Positions 57,001 to 64,000 of a stretch of DNA of 64,000 nt are shown piece after piece (the stretch's first letter is position 1; each line of letters begins with the position of its first letter). A program made the position numbers and the translations under genes. Origin of the DNA: Dyadobacter sandarakinus (GTDB lineage Bacteria > Bacteroidota > Bacteroidia > Cytophagales > Spirosomataceae); assembly GCF_016894445.1 (NCBI RefSeq), contig NZ_CP056775.1:1428001-1492000 (forward strand). Reading direction: 5' to 3'. Under the pieces are notes generated by a model, which worked only from the letters and a program-made list of their open reading frames with translations, was not told the origin of the DNA and did no database searches.

Positions 57001-57178
57001 CCATATCCTTGGGATTGGCACCCGGGTAAATGACCACTACGGTAAACTGCGGCGGATGAATGTCGGGGTCTTCACTCCGGGGCATTGTAAAAAGGGAATA
57101 GATCCCCAGCGCCAGCACACCCAGGAAAACAACCAGTGTAAACTGGTAATTTCTGACGGCAAATTCAGGAAGTTTCAT
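54092..57178 (-). CDS. RND-family efflux pump permease
   Basis: A 1028-residue inner-membrane proton antiporter of the HAE1/AcrB type. Twelve helices in two pseudo-repeats, large periplasmic loops after TM1 and TM7, and the proton-relay aspartates in helix 4 (GILVDDSIVVVENIERYL). The first half ends with FLPEGAGDFIRSLPMSVITTVFASM, and the second has VTVFGFLGVLILEF and FIALVGIEVKNSLLVVDF. Last gene of the TetR-tolC-adaptor-RND unit, 18 bases after the adaptor. Substrate unknown; the order resembles multidrug rather than metal systems, which usually carry Met-rich sites. Confidence 0.92.
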   Translation of the reverse strand: MKLPEFAVRNYQFTLVVFLGVLALGIYSLFTMPRSEDPDIHPPQFTVVVIYPGANPKDMEQLVVDPMEKKLNELDDMKHIITDIRDGLAVIQVIYKYSSDPDDKYQEVVREINSLRTQLPADVADIRINKQVPSDVSIYQYALVSENATYAQMKKYSKELKERLEKVKSLKKVEYAGIPEREVKVKLHLQKIAAQNLTQQQVIRALQSEDVNIPGGSISMGTRKLNIKTSGNFRSLDEVANTVVAASNGKIVLVKDVADVSMGYEDESHLTRLNGYRCSFVNLSQKEGENIVAVQKQVEPVTAAFARELPPNIELVKVFDQAKSVNTRLSHFARDFGIAILLVLLTLLPLGTRASVVVMISIPLSLAIGLTLMNLFGYNINQLSIVGMIVALGILVDDSIVVVENIERYLRMGYNRVDAAVKASSQIGLAVVGCTILLIFAFLPLVFLPEGAGDFIRSLPMSVITTVFASMLVSLTIVPFLSSMILKNHVHEEGNWLLRGMKKGIHKTYGSLLDRALRFPRTTLVAAGLIFAGSLALVPLIGSSLFPKSEKPMFLIDIETPQGTNLKKTNEVARYVEDILKKEPLITSFASNVGKGNPRVYYNVVQRNESENFAEIFVQVEGLETEEKVAVIEKLRKKLENYPGAEIKVKDFEQGPLIEAPLAYRIYGENLDDLRKTAFGVADLLSKTEGTIYINNPLLVQPTDLRVQVNKQKAGTLGIASADIDRTVRLGVAGLNVATFREDEGKADNYNVNVSVPRQAAVQDISVFDELYVPSASGGSIPLKNVARITLESSPNQIRHYDKDRYVTVSAYVKPGYNVQQLNEEITAELGSFRFAEGQHFTVAGEKESQEESFGGLGLIILVTVFGFLGVLILEFKTFKSILIVLSVIPLGIVGGLAMLFLTGETLSFTATIGFIALVGIEVKNSLLVVDFTNQLREQGMGISEAIIEAGEIRFVPILLTSLTAIGGLLPLVVEYSALYSPLALVLIGGLISSTLLSRLVTPVMYKLLPPAIAKAEVEQEPAGELAY

Positions 57179-57196
57179 GGTTCTTCTTTTGAAATG

Positions 57197-58237
57197 TTAT
57201 TGAACAATGCGGATTTCCGAACCATCCGACAGGTACGCCGATCCCTCCCGGATCACCCGGGTTCCGGCGCTGATCCCGGACGAGATAAACGCGCGTTCAC
57301 CTTCCAGGTAAGCCACTTTCACGGCCTTGCGCAATGCCCGGCTGCCTGCCGCCACAAACACGAATGCGCTGTCATTTTCTCCTTCCAGCAATGCATCCAT
57401 CGGCACGGACACCATGTTGGTTTTACTTTTCGGGTAAATGGTTACGCGTGCAAACAACCCGGATGCCAGTCTTGCTGTTTTTGCATCAATGCGGATTTCG
57501 GCCTGGTACAGGCCCGAAGCAGGATCACTGCCCTGTGCCAGGCTTTTGATACTGCCTGTGAAGGTTTCGGGGTAGGCATCAAACCGGATCTCTGCCTGCT
57601 CACTACCCCGAAGCCGCGCCCAGTCGGCATCCGTAAGTCCGCATTTGACAACCCAGTCGGCGTTGCGGTTGCTGCTCACGAACAACACAGGGGTACCGCC
57701 CTGCACCTGCTCGCCGGCATTCTGCATTTTACGGATCACAACGCCATCCGAAGTTGCTACTACTTTTGCCTGCGATAGGTTGAACCGTGCGATATCAAGC
57801 TGTTTTTCAGCAATAAGCAATGCAGTTTTGCTGTTGTCGAGCTGCTCCCTGGTATTCACACTGTCGTTATAAAGGTGCTCGGTCCGACGGGCGTCGCGCC
57901 TGGCCCTTTCGAAATTTTCCTCTGCCTGTGCAGCCTCGGCGGCGATCTCGGTGGTGTTCAGGGTTGCCAGTACCTGGCCCTTCCGAACCGCGTCACCTTC
58001 TTTCACAAACATTTCGCTGATGATCCCCCCGACTTTGAAGGACAGGTATGCCTCCTTGTCGGACGCCAGCAGACCCGAGGTTTGCACGGGTCGCGCCTGC
58101 TGCAATGCCGACGAGCTGATCACCTTCACCGAGATTTTATTGTCGGTTTGTTCAGGCTTTTTCACTTCCCGGCAGGCAGTTGCCAGCAGGGTGGCAGCCA
58201 GCAGTATCAAGTTTACGTTTTTCATGTTGTTGATCAT
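57197..58237 (-). CDS. RND efflux periplasmic adaptor lipoprotein
   Basis: A 346-residue membrane-fusion protein with a lipobox ending at Cys22 (LLATAC). Domains in order: barrel-sandwich hybrid half (VGGIISEMFVKEGDAVRKGQVLATL), helical hairpin (about 95-150), second lipoyl half (VVATSDGVVIRKMQNAGEQVQGGTPVLFV), beta-barrel and membrane-proximal parts. Its ATG shares one base with the tolC stop (TAATG), a sign of translational coupling; an ATG four codons later (58225) is an alternative start. Confidence 0.92.
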   Translation of the reverse strand: MINNMKNVNLILLAATLLATACREVKKPEQTDNKISVKVISSSALQQARPVQTSGLLASDKEAYLSFKVGGIISEMFVKEGDAVRKGQVLATLNTTEIAAEAAQAEENFERARRDARRTEHLYNDSVNTREQLDNSKTALLIAEKQLDIARFNLSQAKVVATSDGVVIRKMQNAGEQVQGGTPVLFVSSNRNADWVVKCGLTDADWARLRGSEQAEIRFDAYPETFTGSIKSLAQGSDPASGLYQAEIRIDAKTARLASGLFARVTIYPKSKTNMVSVPMDALLEGENDSAFVFVAAGSRALRKAVKVAYLEGERAFISSGISAGTRVIREGSAYLSDGSEIRIVQ

Positions 58238-59598
58238 TAATCGTTGAAAACAAAGCTGGCACGGGCTCTTTCCAGCTCGGCAGCGCGGGTCTGTACATTC
58301 AGCAAAGCAATACTTTGCTGCAACTGGTCATTGATAAGGCGGTTTTGCGCATCGAGCAGCTCAATGTATAACAGCTGCCCCTCGCGATAGCGCTTTTGCT
58401 GGTCGCCGTAATACTGTTGGGAAAGTGCCGTCTGATTACGGCTGGCCCGGTAGCTGACGATGGAAGATTGCAGCCGGTTAGAGGCGGTAAGTGCTTGTAA
58501 TTCAAACTGCCGGCTGGTTTGGCTGAGTTGCTCGTCTGTAACTTTACTATCCAGTGCCGCTTTCCTGAGCTGGTACTGCGTACGGTTGCCTGCGAATATG
58601 CGCCAGTCGAGCGTGAGTCCGAACAGGTAGTAGCGGGTATCCTTGTTAAAATTTGCAAAATCACCCTGCGAACCCAGGTCGAGGAAGGTGGACAGTCGCG
58701 GGATCACAGCCGCCCGCACAAGCTGCTCGGACAGCTGGTTAATGTGGGAAACCGTTTCCAGCCGGGTCAGTTCCTCCCGCTTTCCGTCAGTGATCGAGTC
58801 GATAGATACAGGAAGTTCATGGGCGGGTGCAGCTTCGATGGCCGTATCCAGCGGTCTGTTTAACAAAAAATTAAAGTACCCGGCCGCATTGACAGACTGG
58901 TAGCGTGCATCTTCCAGCCTGGCCTGCAAGCCGATCAGTTCATTTTCCGACCGGCTTACCACGGTACGTATCGCCTTGTCATTTTTGACGAGTACCTGGT
59001 TGAAGCGCAGGTTTTCCCGGGCCAGCTCTACGGCACTTTCGAGTATACCGGCAGCCTGCCTCGCCTGTATCCAGGCATAGTAGGCCACCTTGATGTCTCG
59101 GACTAACTCACGTTTATATACGTCGACACCCGCCTGCTGCATGGTAATCTGCTCACGCCGGATTCTGGCATTGTACATGATCTCGGCATTGTACAGCGGA
59201 ACAGACGTCCGGACTTTTGCATCGTAATAGTTATTCGGGTTAAATGTCTGGTTTACATTCTCAACCTGGGGGAATGCACCCGAACTGGTCAGCTCGTTCA
59301 AAGACCGGTACACCGGGTTGAGCAGATCTCCGATCGGAATGCTGATTTTCCGGCCGCCCCGGGCATCGAGGTAAGAGGTACTGAAATTCACTTCCGGCAA
59401 AAAGTACGATTTAGCCTCTTTGAGCGCATACAAACTCTTTTCCAACAGGAGATTTTCCTGTTTGAGTCCCTGATTGTTGGAGAGTCCGGTGCGGATGTAC
59501 CCGGGAAGCGGATCGTCCTGCGCTTGTGACTCCCCTGCACATAGCACAGCCAGTGAAGCTCCCAGCAGAAAGCCCCTGATCTTCGGAATGCTGATCAT
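58237..59598 (-). CDS. TolC-family outer-membrane efflux channel
   Basis: A 453-residue protein with a signal peptide (cleavage near ESQA, residue 26) and two tandem outer-membrane efflux protein repeats, each with long helices and a strand pair (e.g. NFSTSYLDARGGRK, KVRTSVPLYNAEIMYNARIRREQ, TLDWRIFAGNRTQYQLRKA). It forms the exit duct for the adaptor and RND pump encoded next. Preceded by an operator-like palindrome. Confidence 0.9.
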   Translation of the reverse strand: MISIPKIRGFLLGASLAVLCAGESQAQDDPLPGYIRTGLSNNQGLKQENLLLEKSLYALKEAKSYFLPEVNFSTSYLDARGGRKISIPIGDLLNPVYRSLNELTSSGAFPQVENVNQTFNPNNYYDAKVRTSVPLYNAEIMYNARIRREQITMQQAGVDVYKRELVRDIKVAYYAWIQARQAAGILESAVELARENLRFNQVLVKNDKAIRTVVSRSENELIGLQARLEDARYQSVNAAGYFNFLLNRPLDTAIEAAPAHELPVSIDSITDGKREELTRLETVSHINQLSEQLVRAAVIPRLSTFLDLGSQGDFANFNKDTRYYLFGLTLDWRIFAGNRTQYQLRKAALDSKVTDEQLSQTSRQFELQALTASNRLQSSIVSYRASRNQTALSQQYYGDQQKRYREGQLLYIELLDAQNRLINDQLQQSIALLNVQTRAAELERARASFVFND

Positions 59599-59618
59599 AC
59601 TAAATGTTGTTTAGATAG

Positions 59619-59631
59619 TAAACAGTGTTTA
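59619..59631. promoter_or_regulatory. operator-like palindrome before tolC
   Basis: TAAACAGTGTTTA, a 6-bp inverted repeat around G, lies 21 bases before the tolC start. Seventeen bases (59615-59631) are identical to the site ahead of tetR. A weaker palindrome, CTAAA...TTTAG at 59600-59614, lies between it and tolC. Confidence 0.7.
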
Positions 59632-59655
59632 TCAGATGGTAAAATTTTTTTAGGA

Positions 59656-60270
59656 TCAGGTCCTGATCGCTTCAAGATAATTCACGACTGCATCATCCAG
59701 CAGCTGCTCCATATCCGCCTCCGGAAACTTCATGGCCGTGCAGCGTCCGCGCACATACAGCGACACCAGCCCGTGCCCCATCGACCATACAGAAAGTGCC
59801 TGCAAACCTACGTCCACCGGCCTGATCAGCTGCTGGTCGAGACATTCGTGAATGACCTGGACAAGAAATGCAAATGCATTTTGCCCCTCGGGCCACTCGT
59901 TATTGCACTCAATCTCAGCCAGGGGCGCACGCATGATAAACATCAGATCGTAAAAGTCCTGGTTTTCTATCGCAAACCGGATGTAGGATTTACAGATTGC
60001 CACCAGCCTTTCAAACGGATTTACAATGTTTTGCGACTTCCGGAATTCAGCCAGCAGCATTGAAAAGCCATTTTCATGTATGACGTAAAAAATTTCGTCC
60101 TTGTCTTTAAAATACAGGTAAATGGTAGCGGGGCTGTACTCGATATCCTCGGCGATGTTGCGGATGGAGGTTTTATCGTAACCCTGCTTCAAAAACAGCC
60201 GTGTGGCTGATTCGATAATCAGATTACGCATATCCTGCTTTTCCCGCTCTTTTCTTTCCTTAATCGCCAT
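59656..60270 (-). CDS. TetR/AcrR-family repressor
   Basis: A 204-residue regulator from ATG 60270 (MAIKERKERE); the frame is open 47 codons upstream but that part covers the operator and is unlikely to be translated. The N-terminal HTH is clear (IIESATRLFLKQGYDKTSIRNIAEDIEYSPATIYLYFKDKDEIF, about 17-60); the C-terminal helical part would bind an inducer. It precedes tolC-adaptor-RND on the same strand, and an identical palindrome lies before both tetR and tolC, so autorepression and control of the pump are the natural reading. Confidence 0.9.
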   Translation of the reverse strand: MAIKERKEREKQDMRNLIIESATRLFLKQGYDKTSIRNIAEDIEYSPATIYLYFKDKDEIFYVIHENGFSMLLAEFRKSQNIVNPFERLVAICKSYIRFAIENQDFYDLMFIMRAPLAEIECNNEWPEGQNAFAFLVQVIHECLDQQLIRPVDVGLQALSVWSMGHGLVSLYVRGRCTAMKFPEADMEQLLDDAVVNYLEAIRT

Positions 60271-60298
60271 GGTCCCTAACAATACATCGTAAATATAG

Positions 60299-60311
60299 TA
60301 AACAGTGTTTA
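60299..60311. promoter_or_regulatory. operator-like palindrome before tetR
   Basis: TAAACAGTGTTTA, identical to the site at 59619-59631, located 28 bases before the tetR start and about 110 bases before the divergent DinB gene, which might therefore be co-regulated. Confidence 0.7.
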
Positions 60312-60424
60312 GTAAAAACAAAAAAAACTTTGCATTTCTGAAATGCTGCTGACACAGGGCTGTCACCCGCCGGTATTTACTTTGAAGAGTCAAACAAAAA
60401 CAATCACCCAAATTTCAGACGACC

Positions 60425-60955
60425 ATGGAAACGTACATCACCGAGAACACTGCCACTAACAGTCCTTCCATTATCACGCTCACGGAACTGCTCGAACACT
60501 GGCAGGGCCACCGCGCACTCACCAGGCGGGTCATCGATGCCTTCCCGGAAGAACAACTGTTTCAATATTCCATTGGTGGTATGCGCACATTTGCCGAACT
60601 CACCATGGAAATGGCAGGGCTGGCTGCTCCGGGCGTACGGGGTGTTGCCTATGGCGACTGGACATCCTCCAATCCCCAGATATCCCATGAAACCCCGGTA
60701 CCTCCTACCAAAGCAGGGCTGCTGGCCTTGTGGGATGAAGTTACAGCATTGATCAACCAAACCTGGCCCGACGTCAAACTGGATCGTCTGCACGAGCACG
60801 ATGTGGCATTTGGCATGTATCCCGGCAAGGTCTACGCTACCCTGTTTTACCTGATTGACAATGAAATCCATCACCGCGCACAGGGGTATGTGTACCTGCG
60901 TTCACTGGGCATTACACCGCCGCCATTTTGGGACCGTCCTGAAATGATGGAATAA
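60425..60955 (+). CDS. DinB-family protein with a partly altered metal site
   Basis: A 176-residue protein with the DinB four-helix pattern. The C-terminal HHRAQGYVYLRSLG motif is present, while the first-helix histidine usually seen in the SFxELxxHxA motif is replaced (MRTFAELTMEMAGLA). Metal binding may be weak or use another residue. Divergent from tetR, 154 bases apart. Function unknown. Confidence 0.8.
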   Translation: METYITENTATNSPSIITLTELLEHWQGHRALTRRVIDAFPEEQLFQYSIGGMRTFAELTMEMAGLAAPGVRGVAYGDWTSSNPQISHETPVPPTKAGLLALWDEVTALINQTWPDVKLDRLHEHDVAFGMYPGKVYATLFYLIDNEIHHRAQGYVYLRSLGITPPPFWDRPEMME

Positions 60956-61065
60956 CTCAGCTTGTTCCCGACTCGTAAAAAGCTGGTAGCGGGCCGGGGC
61001 ATTATTGGAATGGTTTTGGTAAAATTGCGTTCACAAACGTTCCATTCCGACCAAGTTCAAACTTC

Positions 61066-61512
61066 ATGCATTTAACCCACAAACTATTACTTGCTGCCTT
61101 GCTTTCGGGCATGATGGCAGCCAAAACCTGTGCACAGGGCAGTCGCCCCGCACCCACCGGAAAAATCGGAGCCGATTCGAGCAGCAGCCCGGGCATGCGC
61201 TATCCGCAATATCAGCCCAGGCCCACAGGCCGCATTGAGCAGCCTCTGCCGCGGCAGGCAGGAGCCCAGGGGAATTTGGCACAACCCGGACGTGTCCCCA
61301 ATGCATTCACGACCCAGGACCCCGCGGCTAATCCGGCACAGTATCAGCGGCAGGGTGCGACGCCGGCCAAAACGTCCGGCACAACATCTCAAGGTGAGGC
61401 TGCAAACACCGGAACCCGGCAAGCGACATCCGGAAGAAATGAACCTTCCACTGAGTCGCAGCGCGGTAACGTTATCCCTGCCCAGCGGCAGCCGGCCCGG
61501 CCGGTGCACTGA
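61066..61512 (+). CDS. secreted Pro/Gln/Arg-rich low-complexity protein
   Basis: A 148-residue product with a clean signal peptide (hydrophobic 7-18, cleavage near TCAQ, residues 22-24). The mature part is entirely low-complexity, rich in Pro, Gln, Arg, Gly, Ser and Thr (RPAPTGKIG, RPTGRIEQPL), with no fold expected and no cysteine. Two other frames are open over the same bases because of the high GC content, but only this one gives a signal peptide. No family recognised; probably a surface or periplasmic disordered protein. Confidence 0.55.
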   Translation: MHLTHKLLLAALLSGMMAAKTCAQGSRPAPTGKIGADSSSSPGMRYPQYQPRPTGRIEQPLPRQAGAQGNLAQPGRVPNAFTTQDPAANPAQYQRQGATPAKTSGTTSQGEAANTGTRQATSGRNEPSTESQRGNVIPAQRQPARPVH

Positions 61513-61578
61513 GGGAGGTGGCGCATGGACACCCTTACATTGTCCTGTACCACCATCCTGTAAGTGGCAGTCGGCGAG

Positions 61579-61586
61579 TATCTTTG
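61579..61586 (+). promoter_or_regulatory. candidate -7 box for the MFS gene
   Basis: TATCTTTG, an exact TAnnTTTG match 21 bases before the MFS ATG. The -33 region shows no TTTG, so support is partial. Confidence 0.4.
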
Positions 61587-61607
61587 CATTAACCTTCACA
61601 ACATACT

Positions 61608-62939
61608 ATGAAAACGTTTTATGCAGTATTGGTTAATTCGCTGGCAGCTTCACTGACCAATACATTCGTTTGGTTTGCAGTAACTTTCTGGGTGTACCTG
61701 GAAACCAAGTCGGTGATCGCGACTTCACTGATGGCTGGCATTTACCTGACTACGGTGGCTGTTTCCGGGTTTTTTCTTGGCTCTGTTGTAGACCACTACC
61801 GGAAGAAAACTTCCATGATGATATCGGGCGTCGTCACACTGGTACTGTATGGATTGGCATTGCTGATATACGTGCTTACGCCCGAGGCTACATTCAAAAA
61901 TCCTTCGAGCATCAACCTATGGGTGTTTATAACTTTGTCGCTGCTGGGGGCCATAGCAGGTAATATCCGCAGCATTGCCCTCTCCACTACGGTTACGATC
62001 CTGGTCGCGGAAGACGCGCGAGATAAGGCGAACGGCATGGTGGGTACGGCAAACGGCGTGTCGTTCCTGGTTGCGTCCATTTTCAGCGGGCTGGTGATCG
62101 GATTTATGGGTATGCTCTGGATGCTGGTGCTGGCAATAGGGCTCACCGTCCTGACGATCCTGCACCTCACGACCATACACATTGGCGAGAAGGAAATTGT
62201 CCACCTTGATCCGGCTTCCCAAATGGTTGATATGAAAGGGACCATCGCCGCTGTAAACCTGGTACCCGGGCTTTTCGGGCTCATTTTCTTCAATACTTTC
62301 AACAACTTTCTAGGCGGGGTATTTATGTCGTTGATGGATGCGTACGGCCTCTCCCTAGTGTCGGTGCAGGCCTGGGGGATACTTTGGGGCGTGCTCAGCC
62401 TGGGATTTATCATTGGCGGGCTGGTGGTTGCCAAAACGGGTTTAGGGAAGAAGCCGCTTAAAACATTGTTTGTGTCCAACATCGTTATGTGGACGATCTG
62501 CATATTTTTCACCATACAGTCTTCGATTGAGCTTCTGGCAATCGGCATGTTCGTATACCTGTGCCTGATTCCCGTTGTAGAGGCTACCGAGCAGACCATC
62601 CTGCAGAAAGTAATTCCGCCGGAAAGGCAGGGACGTGTGTTCGGATTTGCGCAAAGCATTGAGCAGGCCGCAGCACCGGTGACCGCCTTCATGATCGGCC
62701 CGATCGCCAAGTACATCTTTATCCCGCTGATGACCGACGGTGCAGGTGCCCGGCTGATTGGCTCCTGGTATGGTACCGGCCAGGCACGCGGACTGGCGCT
62801 CCTGTTTTCAGTCACGGGGATCATCGGACTGCTGATTACACTGGTGGCTATGCGTTCAAAGGCTTACAGGCAGCTTTCGAAGATTTACAGAAAGCCCGAA
62901 GAAGAATATGGAGGCACGGGGCAGCCTGCTGTTTTATAA
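61608..62939 (+). CDS. MFS transporter
   Basis: A 443-residue inner-membrane protein with about 12 helices and the layout of the major facilitator superfamily, closest in style to the drug- or macrolide-exporter-like group (GSVVDHYRKKTSMMISG between helices 2 and 3; a long central loop with HIGEKEIVHLDPASQ; VEATEQTILQKVIPPERQGRVFG in the second half). Substrate cannot be predicted. Confidence 0.88.
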   Translation: MKTFYAVLVNSLAASLTNTFVWFAVTFWVYLETKSVIATSLMAGIYLTTVAVSGFFLGSVVDHYRKKTSMMISGVVTLVLYGLALLIYVLTPEATFKNPSSINLWVFITLSLLGAIAGNIRSIALSTTVTILVAEDARDKANGMVGTANGVSFLVASIFSGLVIGFMGMLWMLVLAIGLTVLTILHLTTIHIGEKEIVHLDPASQMVDMKGTIAAVNLVPGLFGLIFFNTFNNFLGGVFMSLMDAYGLSLVSVQAWGILWGVLSLGFIIGGLVVAKTGLGKKPLKTLFVSNIVMWTICIFFTIQSSIELLAIGMFVYLCLIPVVEATEQTILQKVIPPERQGRVFGFAQSIEQAAAPVTAFMIGPIAKYIFIPLMTDGAGARLIGSWYGTGQARGLALLFSVTGIIGLLITLVAMRSKAYRQLSKIYRKPEEEYGGTGQPAVL

Positions 62940-62974
62940 AATATTCATTGTCTATCACTTAACCGGTACAGAAC

Positions 62975-63361
62975 ATGTTTAAAAACGCAAAAGCATTCAC
63001 GGGATATTCGGTAAATGATCTGCAAAAAGCCAAGGATTTCTACGGAAACATTCTGCAACTGGACGTCAGTGAAATAGCCGAAATGCCTACCCTCCGCCTC
63101 CATCTTGCAGGTGGCGGCGATGTGCTGATTTACGAAAAGCCCAATCACCAGCCCGCCACTTTTACCGTGCTTAACTTCCCTGTTGAGGATCTTGAAGGAA
63201 CCGTAGCGAAGCTGAAGGAGCTGGGTGTGCCATTTGAGGATTATGACTTTCCAGGACTGAAAACCGACGCTGACCACATTGCACGGGGACCGGTTGGTCC
63301 GCATATTGCATGGTTCACTGACCCGGCAGGCAACATCCTCTCGGTGCTAAAAGAAATGTAA
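62975..63361 (+). CDS. VOC-superfamily (glyoxalase-like) protein
   Basis: A 128-residue protein with the paired beta-alpha-beta-beta-beta units of the vicinal oxygen chelate fold (YSVNDLQKAKDFYGNILQL, then FPVEDLEGTVAKLKELGV and WFTDPAGNILSVLKE). The first metal-ligand position of classic glyoxalase I is not a histidine, so the activity is uncertain. Followed eight bases later by the yjbQ-like gene. Confidence 0.88.
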   Translation: MFKNAKAFTGYSVNDLQKAKDFYGNILQLDVSEIAEMPTLRLHLAGGGDVLIYEKPNHQPATFTVLNFPVEDLEGTVAKLKELGVPFEDYDFPGLKTDADHIARGPVGPHIAWFTDPAGNILSVLKEM

Positions 63362-63369
63362 TAAGCTGC

Positions 63370-63792
63370 ATGAAGATTTTTCAAAAACAAATTCGCCTCC
63401 GCGAGCGCCGGCGCGGTTTTCACCTGATTACGGATGAGATTATCCAAGTGCTCGGACAAGAACATGGCATACAGACAGGGATTTGCCAGGTCTTTATCCA
63501 GCACACATCTGCCTCGCTGACGATCAATGAAAATGCAGACCCAACCGTGCGCCAGGATTTTGAAATGTTCTTCAACAAGCATGTTCCTGAAAACGATCCC
63601 GATTACCGCCACGATTACGAAGGTTCCGATGACATGCCGGCACACCTGAAAGCGGCACTTCTGGGAAGTTCGGTTATGGTGCCGGTGAGTAAGGGGCGCT
63701 TTGCGCTGGGTACCTGGCAGGGCATTTACCTCTGCGAGCACCGCAACGCAGGCGGGCCCAGAAGCCTTGTCATTACAATGTGGGGTGAATGA
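63370..63792 (+). CDS. YjbQ/UPF0047-family protein (secondary thiamine-phosphate synthase-like)
   Basis: A 140-residue protein with the full family signature: GICQVFIQHTSASLTINENA, RQDFEMFFNKHVP, YRHDYEGSDDMPAHLK, and the C-terminal GTWQGIYLCEHRNAGGPR. Some members show weak thiamine-phosphate synthase activity, but the main role of the family is not settled. Tightly linked to the VOC gene. Converges on a partial gene at the window end. Confidence 0.92.
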   Translation: MKIFQKQIRLRERRRGFHLITDEIIQVLGQEHGIQTGICQVFIQHTSASLTINENADPTVRQDFEMFFNKHVPENDPDYRHDYEGSDDMPAHLKAALLGSSVMVPVSKGRFALGTWQGIYLCEHRNAGGPRSLVITMWGE

Positions 63793-63798
63793 ATGCAG

Positions 63799-63999
63799 TC
63801 AGCTTTCCCAGCTGTAATATCTGAAAGTATCCGAGTAGGGTGATGCATTGAGGTAGATTGAATTGCATACTGCGATCTTGTAAATATACGAGCCGATATC
63901 CTGTGACCGGATTACACGCCCGTCCCTGAAATGCACAAAGCCAGCGAGCTGATCCAGACAGGTGACCACGAGATTTTTCTTAGCCGGAAAGTCGGAGTC
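63799..63999 (-). CDS. 3' end of an unknown gene cut by the window edge
   Basis: A minus-strand frame open from the window end to TGA at 63801-63799 encodes the last 66 residues of a protein (DSDFPAKKNLVVTCLDQL ... YSDTFRYYSWES). It is soluble and aromatic-rich toward its C-terminus. Too little is visible to assign a family. Only seven bases separate it from the yjbQ stop, so the two genes converge. Confidence 0.6.
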   Translation of the reverse strand, partial: DSDFPAKKNLVVTCLDQLAGFVHFRDGRVIRSQDIGSYIYKIAVCNSIYLNASPYSDTFRYYSWES

Positions 64000-64000
64000 A

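Noticed and set aside
59654..59668. GATCAGG/CCTGATC hairpin at the end of tetR as a terminator
   Set aside because: The stem overlaps the tetR stop and lacks a directly attached T-run on the minus strand, so termination is not convincing.
61087..61636. Competing frames over the low-complexity secreted protein
   Set aside because: Neither shows a signal peptide, domain or sensible composition; they arise from the GC-rich base composition.

Overview
The window reads as chromosomal DNA of a Bacteroidota bacterium, most likely a Cytophagales member of the Dyadobacter/Spirosoma kind (the genus is inference). Evidence: two SusC/SusD pairs, a type IX secretion C-terminal sorting domain, a short 287-residue primary sigma factor without region 1.1, promoters of the TAnnTTTG type, genes mostly without Shine-Dalgarno sites, and PVC-type cytochrome/DUF1501 genes of the sort common in Cytophagales. 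No tRNA, rRNA, CRISPR array, insertion sequence or prophage was seen.

Layout. 1-20.4 kb is mostly housekeeping: rpsO, pnp, primary sigma factor, menD; a TPR lipoprotein and a small unknown protein; a probable envelope operon (1002-residue TPR protein, outer-membrane barrel, HU-like/SPOR protein, TonB-like protein) running into folC and trmB; then gapA, dapD, a small HTH regulator and a T9SS-secreted protein. 20.5-40 kb is a metabolic island of four transcription units: SusC-SusD; a membrane/cytochrome/DUF1549/DUF1553 protein with a Tat-exported DUF1501 protein; a second SusC-SusD; and a sugar-dehydrogenase-like cytochrome with ThuA and a TIM-barrel isomerase. There are no glycoside hydrolases. 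Each of the four units is preceded by the same 42-bp two-block element (CAGGAYRGY, 18 bp, then a block ending in TTG), which looks like a shared promoter or operator and is the best candidate here for an undescribed regulon.

40-50 kb holds a TPR/coiled-coil protein, gyrA, and a GntP permease-RidA-D-threonine-aldolase-like-M19 dipeptidase cluster whose intergenic gaps are filled with inverted arrays of a 70-82 bp repeat. 50-64 kb holds an otsAB fusion-Crp-DinB operon, a terminator-tipped intergenic region that may encode a small RNA, a TetR-tolC-MFP-RND efflux operon with two identical operator-like sites, and a run of small metabolic or accessory genes (DinB, secreted low-complexity protein, MFS, VOC, YjbQ), ending in the 3' part of a gene cut by the window edge.

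How the parts fit (inference): the island suggests uptake of a carbohydrate or glycoside by SusCD followed by periplasmic oxidation or isomerisation with c-type cytochromes as electron acceptors; the GntP/RidA/D-TA/M19 cluster suggests D-amino-acid or hydroxy-amino-acid catabolism; the TetR operon is a self-regulated multidrug-type efflux system.
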